A stretch of DNA of 64,000 nucleotides from the NCBI GenBank assembly GCA_033060915.1, contig CM065385.1, positions 14,765,501 through 14,829,500 on the forward strand, given 5' to 3'. Positions 58,585-64,000 of the stretch are shown one piece after another (positions within the stretch are counted from its first letter, which is position 1; every line of letters begins with the position of its first letter). The position numbers and the translations under genes were made by a program. Under the pieces are notes generated by a model that was given only the letters and a program-made list of their open reading frames with translations, made no database searches and had not been told where the DNA came from. Origin of the DNA: Euryodendron excelsum. Its lineage: Eukaryota > Streptophyta > Magnoliopsida > Ericales > Pentaphylacaceae.

Positions 58585-60540
58585 CACTTAGAGGGTTAGG
58601 CCAAAGTCATGTCTCTTCACCCTTCACCCATGTAGAGTATTCAATTAATTTGTCTAATTTTATCCACTTTCAAAGTTATTTTCAAAAAACATGCATTTAA
58701 CTCCATTCATATTATCTTGCATTAAGCTTGTCATCCACATACTAACTCTTGCATCTTTGTTTTGTAGGTGGGCTTTTGTTTACATTTTATTAATTGCTAT
58801 GCATAAATGAATGTGGTGAACAGGATGGATGGGAGTTGTTGGGCTCTTTCCTCCGCTTTCAAAAATCACACACACACTGCACATGCACTTGCATTCTGCA
58901 TACTTGCATTTTTACCCTAATTTGTCCCTTATAATTAGAAGGGGGAACGGTATATTGGTTGTGGGCAAGATGTTGTGTCAGTTTCTTCACTTACGACCTC
59001 TTGATAGTTCTCCCGCTCGGATCACCAATCAATCATGGCACCACTTTGGGGAGTGAGCCTAGGTTTGAAGATCCGAGAATCGAGCCTTTTTATGATGCAT
59101 TAGTTAACCCTCAACCTCTTGCTCATATAGACACCCTACATAGCCGAACCTTTGCTGAATTTAAGACACGCACACCATTTTCCAAAACCATGGAGGAAAG
59201 GGCGACTGCTTTTACTTTCCTTTATACCTGTTTATTCTTGTTATTGTAATGAATGTATTGTTACTGTTATAATGATTATATAACTGCTCATGCATGCATA
59301 TTTACTTCAATTGCATTCTTTCTCCTTACGCTCTTTGCATCCACGTTTATGCATTCAATATTCCATGTCAAGACGAGACTTCCAGAATAACACAAGTCAC
59401 TGTATTCTCACGCATATGATCAACCCATCGAGCATGACACCAAGGTCACTCTCCCTTGCATTAAACCTACCCAAACCCTAAGGGTTCCCATGTAACCCTG
59501 AGGATTCATAGCATGCATGTTCATTCCATAAAGAGGGGCCTAATCCCTCTATGCTCGTGGAGATAGGATTGCCAAGAAGACAAGGGGCAATCAATCAACA
59601 AGGTCTCTCAATGACTTCCTCAACGTCAAGCTCGAAGAAGGTAAATCTAAAGACTCAATAGTAGTTTAGGATTTCTAATGTAAAAGTAGATAGGTGGAAG
59701 TCCAAAGGAAAATGTTCCCCCTCCCCCCTATTGAAATGTATTTCAATTCTTTTGTATCTTAAACCCAAAATGTACTTCTTTATTCTCTGCGAATAAATTG
59801 ATGGATGAATGGATGAATGGATGAAGCTTCCCACTTGACGGTAAGGTATTTGCATACAAGGGCAAACTCCCTATCTCCAAAAGTGAGCAAGCACATCATA
59901 TTTAGTTTCTCTCTCAAGTAGGGGCACCCCTAGGACATGCATTGCATAAAAGTTTTCAAATCAAGGCACTAACTTCTCTTTTGTTTCTTGTCTTCTGTCC
60001 TCCCCCTCCTCATCTCCAAATACCAAGAGAATCGAAGGCAAAAGCAAGACAAGAAGGGGGTTTTCTAAATCACTCACTTATTATCATCATATTGCTTACA
60101 CGTTCACTTCTTTTATGCTCATGCACCTATATCCATTCCAAGACAAGAGTTCCAAGAAACTCAAGTCATTTCATTCTCATGCATCTAATCAACCGTAGAG
60201 AGAAAGGAGCAATCCAATCTCATGTTAATCGAATCTACCAAAACTCCTAAGGGTTCTTAAACCCTAAGGATTCATGGCATGTATAGAACCATATCTCGAG
60301 AAAGGCCCAAATCTCTCTTAGTCCATGGAGGCAAGATTGCCCAAATAAGAAAACATCAACCGGCACCTGTCGAAGAGGTATTGTATTGCATAATAGGGGT
60401 AAAATCCCACCTTTGAAATGGACTTGTCATTATGCCTAGATTCCCTCAAATAAGGGACCTCCATAGGACATGCATCACATGGAACCTCCAACTTTACATG
60501 CTGATTGCATTATATTTTTGTTTTCTTTTTGTAGGTCAGA
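58585..60540 (+). other. 5' leader of element H
   Basis: Homologous to the D leader (29610-31063, opposite strand). A segment beginning AAGACRAGA(C/G)TTCCA at about 59369 is found again, diverged, at about 60140, so part of the leader is duplicated. Short open frames occur here (for example 58959-59249) but neither their products nor their conservation in D support a gene. Confidence 0.7.
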
Positions 60541-61177
60541 AAGCATAACTGAATTCATAGAATCCCTTTAGTACCCTACCAAATTCAAACTCATGGAAGG
60601 ATGAGCCTAGTTGTTAGAAGAGGCCGAACCTACATTAGGGAGCAAGAAGAACTAGCCATCCATCAACAAGACGTTACCTCCACATCATCCTGCGACAACC
60701 ATCGTCCATGCAAAAGGAGGCTTCACTTTTTGCAAAGTCCTATCAGACCCGTGCATTGTTATAAAAAAATCTCTTAACTTCCGAATGCATGCCAAACACC
60801 ACAAAAGATCTGTCAATTCGCCCTTCGTCGTTTGGTGATACACTCGAGGAATGAAATACCAAAGTAGTTGGCACAATTTCAAAACCCTATTAAGGGTTCT
60901 CACCAAGTGGTCCACAAGAAAAGGGAGGTTTTCACAAAATTCATCTATTTTCTTTTCGTCTCTCTATTTATCACATATCTTATTTAATAAACATTGCATG
61001 CCATGTAATCATACTTTTAAATGAAAATGGGTAATTTCCAGTTTATCCCCTTTGTCTCATACTCTTGTGGATGATTATTACTTTTAGAAATTTTTTACCA
61101 TTTGGTAAATTACTCGACTTAAAGGATGGGATAGCATGGGCAACCCATTCAAAGGGGGTTATGACGTTTGAGAAACA

Positions 61178-61184
<7 letters not shown>

Positions 61185-61225
<41 letters not shown>
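61185..61225. repeat. GA dinucleotide repeat in element H
   Basis: About 20 GA units. Confidence 0.95.
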
Positions 61226-61228
<3 letters not shown>

Positions 61229-63188
61229 GAAGGAGACTGCCTCATCAAAAAGGTGTGGAGTTCATTGAAAAGGCGACACTTGCGTGATATCTTGGCTAAG
61301 CGATGGGCAGCCGAGTACTCAAAATAATGAGGAGCCATTGTTCTATTTATCCCAAATAAACACTATCCTTTGGTCAGCCCACTAGAGTCGTACATGATTT
61401 CTTTTCAGATAACCCCAAATCAATAACCATCCCCTACACTAGGGTAAGCACAGAGTAGTTGATTCAATAGAATACATAGGAGTTTACTGGTCGAAACACA
61501 TCATCCCTAGGAATATTGTCTAAATTTTGTACAAAGGCTTTATGGACTAAGTGATTCAATTTGAAATGATTAGTGCTCTCAATTCTACTACCATACACAA
61601 AAATATCCCCTTTTCTTAACTCACTAGTGCCTCGTAGAAAGCGAAAGATTTTTAGTCAACCCTAATCTGAAACCATCCCCCCGCACTGAGGCAGATAGGC
61701 AGCAGAAGATCTGGTAGAGAATGTCATTGACCATCAAGTTGAAGTAACGTGAATGCTCTATGGATCAAGCAATCTTTTTCAAAATGAAAAGAGGTCCTCA
61801 TTTCCATTCCCATGTAGTTAAAAGCAACCCTTGTCATACCTATTGAGCTAGTTACCTTTTTCTCTAGAATGAAACCCTAACCTAGGGATCAATGCCCACA
61901 ATGGATTAAATTGAAATGCTAAGGAAAGGATCTGGGGGAAAAAAGTAGTGAAAATGTTCATCTAGCAGAAAGCAAAAAGAAAGGGAAGAAACAGAAAAGC
62001 AAAGAGAAAAAGGCTACCACGGGGCAAATCAAAAGAGATAAAAAAAAAAAAGAAAAAGAAAATGAAGGGGCAATTCTGTTAGAAGGTCAAGGATCAAGCT
62101 ACAAGAAAGGCGAACTCCTTGAAGAATGTATAGTTATTCAAAGGTGATCCAAGGTAACAAGGAAGCCCAGTAGAAGCATTAGGTTCGAGCCTTTACCCTT
62201 TCTTATAAAAATCCAAAATCGTGGCCTACATTACGACCCTGTTAAAGTCCTTTCCGATTGAAAAAAAAGATTGCTTGATCTAAATGAGCCAAACGTGTTG
62301 CTGAAGCTAGAGGAGGATATCAGGGGACAAAACCACGCTGGAAGACCAACTAAGGATGGTGTGGATCTAAACTCTACTAGAAACAACATCAAATTTGAGC
62401 CTGCGTATCCTTTTCATTCATAAACCCCTTAACCTAGCCTACGTTACGGTCCAAATTAAAGTCCTCTCTGATCAAAGAAAATTACTTAGTCCAAATAAGC
62501 CTAAATAATACCAAGACAAGTAGGATAAGAAAGGAGAACTGAGGAGGAATGCAGAGGCATTCTCATGCTCAAAAGTGTGCTCAGATGGTTTTGGTTTAAA
62601 CAACCCACTAAAAGAAGATCTTTGGGCCTAAATATCCCTTTGTTTCTTACAACCCCTAAACTCAGCCTGCATTACGGTCGTGTAAGAAGTTTTCTCGAAT
62701 TGAGAGCCTAGCTATTTATCGCTCTATAAAAGGGTGTGCAAGTTGTCACTCAAGCCATGGTGGCATTTTAGAAATCTAGAGAGAAAACCAAGTGAGGTCA
62801 GAAAAACCCCAAATAGTAACCCTGCAGAGAGTAGGGATAAGATAGCAAACCAAAAGGATAAGGCCCCTGGAAAATGGTGCAAATGCTGTCACACCAAGAT
62901 AAGAAAGAAATTGAATGGGGTAGAATCTTGGAAAGGAAACAGAATCCTGAGAGTATGGGCCCTGGGGCAATCCTGGGACATTCTTTGTAAATAGTTTATA
63001 AACGTGTAGTATAATGCATCTATGACATGTATAACCTGTACATCCATTAAATTTCTATGTAATTTGTATCTATTCATGTACTCATCAAAGGCATGACATG
63101 CATTCAATTCCTTTCCGATATGTACATTCATCCAAAAAAATTATAACATGCATTAAATTTCATTCCTATATGAACCTGTGCATTCATA

Positions 63189-63202
63189 AATATATATATA
63201 TA
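63189..63202. repeat. TA dinucleotide repeat
   Basis: Seven TA units. Confidence 0.9.
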
Positions 63203-63358
63203 AGTAGAACATGCAAAATAAGTCATACATCTAATTCCATGTGCATTCATAAAAAAATTAAAATAAAATAATAATAATAAAATAAAATAAAAGTATAACA
63301 TGCATTTACCTGTGCATTTTTAGAATTAGCATAAGTAAACTGCTTTTGTACAAAAACT

Positions 63359-63360
<2 letters not shown>

Positions 63361-63392
<32 letters not shown>
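63361..63392. repeat. CT dinucleotide repeat in element H
   Basis: Sixteen CT units. Confidence 0.95.
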
Positions 63393-63393
<1 letters not shown>

Positions 63394-64000
63394 ATAAGAA
63401 ACAGGGAACAAGGTAAAATGCAAAAAGGAGCTAAAGCCACCCCTTAGACATCTTCAGCACCAGCACACACCATAGAAAGCTCGAATTTCCATGGCCAACA
63501 AGAAACAGAGAAAGGGCAATGGCCCACCCTCAACCTCCCAAATGAAATGACTTTTGACTCAAGAAACCATGTATGTTGAAAAAGGGGAGTAACGAATAAG
63601 TGTCTAATTACTCAAAGCTAGAATAATGAAGCATATCCCCAAAAATGAGCATCGACCCTTTGCTGGAGTCTGGTAAGGCTCACGAAGGTCCCTCCCACAA
63701 CCATAGGAGCATGGGAGTGCCCCTCATGAATCTTAACAAGCAGCGCACATAACCGATAGTCAATCAAGTCATCCCCCTCGGCAGAAACATCAACAAGTTC
63801 AAGAGATGCAGAGCTAGGGCTACCATGGAGAAATGGACCAATCTTGAGAAGTATGCCAATCCCCTACCTGTCGCAAACTCAAAATGAGAGAAACAATAAC
63901 TTCACTGGGACATAAGGAAATTAGGACAGCAAATCAGAAAAAAAGGTCGCACAACGGAGCCCAAGCTAAGAAGAAACAATCGTGATGTAGCCATTAAGAA

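Larger units (their letters stand above)
60541..64000 (+). other. Non-coding internal region of element H
   Basis: No gag, pol or plant mobile domain frame recognised. Parts (60950-62700) match the D region 26700-28150 on the other strand, including the AAAGCGAAA(A/G)ATTTT block. Three units of a roughly 220-bp repeat with TACRTTACGGTC-like cores lie near 62225, 62440 and 62668. The element leaves the window at 64000. Confidence 0.65.

Noticed and set aside
58959..59249. Open frame of 96 codons in the leader of H, considered as an Ogre ORF1
   Set aside because: The homologous stretch of D (about 30440-30720, minus strand) has a stop in the same reading and no known domain is visible, so I left it as non-coding leader.
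61065..61268. Open frame with an Arg-Glu repeat
   Set aside because: The repeat is the GA microsatellite in translation; no start context or domain supports a gene. The same holds for the frames over the AG repeats at 56104-56399 and 48834-49182.

Overview
The window is plant nuclear DNA made almost entirely of dead, nested Ty3/gypsy LTR retrotransposons. I see no host gene, tRNA, rRNA or CRISPR array. The plant origin follows from two lineages that can be recognised: Athila-like gag-pol (PBS starting TGGCGCCGTT, Athila-type integrase and post-pol reading frame) and Tat/Ogre-like elements with unusually long LTRs (LTRs from TGTAAGCACC to GCGACA, PBS starting TGGCGACT, Tat-type gag end). A flowering plant with a large, repeat-rich genome fits; I cannot name the species.

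Layout. Two Athila-like elements (X and Y) lie head to tail on the + strand and form the base layer. X supplies the end of RNase H, the integrase and a post-pol reading frame (1-928 and 5634-8274). A single LTR at about 9871-11157 is followed by a PBS and by Y: gag (11908-12455), the rest of gag and the protease (52175-53600), reverse transcriptase (54652-55331) and RNase H (to 55611). The X integrase is split by a complete 4705-bp solo LTR (A, 929-5633) with a perfect GAGCC target duplication. The Y gag is split inside its zinc knuckle by a 39.7-kb block (12456-52174) with a perfect CTAGT duplication.

That block is a stack of giant-LTR elements inserted into one another: solo LTR B holds solo LTR C, C holds solo LTR F, F holds a whole element D, and the 5' LTR of D holds solo LTR E. 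B also holds an unrelated 2963-bp solo LTR (G, duplication GGACC). Relative ages follow from the nesting: E is younger than D, D than F, F than C, and C than B.

Element D (18123-40943, minus strand) is the most interesting object. It has two approx. 5-kb LTRs, a PBS and a polypurine tract. Its gag has lost the capsid region, and I see no protease, reverse transcriptase, RNase H or integrase. It carries an antisense gene with the plant mobile domain. That gene keeps one reading frame for 557 codons and a canonical phase-0 intron; its only visible damage is five stop codons, each explicable by one C-to-T change. D therefore looks like a non-autonomous Ogre-like vehicle carrying a gene of its own.

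From 55612 a second, truncated copy of family G is followed by an unassigned stretch and then by element H (58366-64000, + strand). H is another giant-LTR element with only the last 199 bp of its 5' LTR, a PBS and 5.4 kb of internal DNA homologous to the non-coding parts of D.
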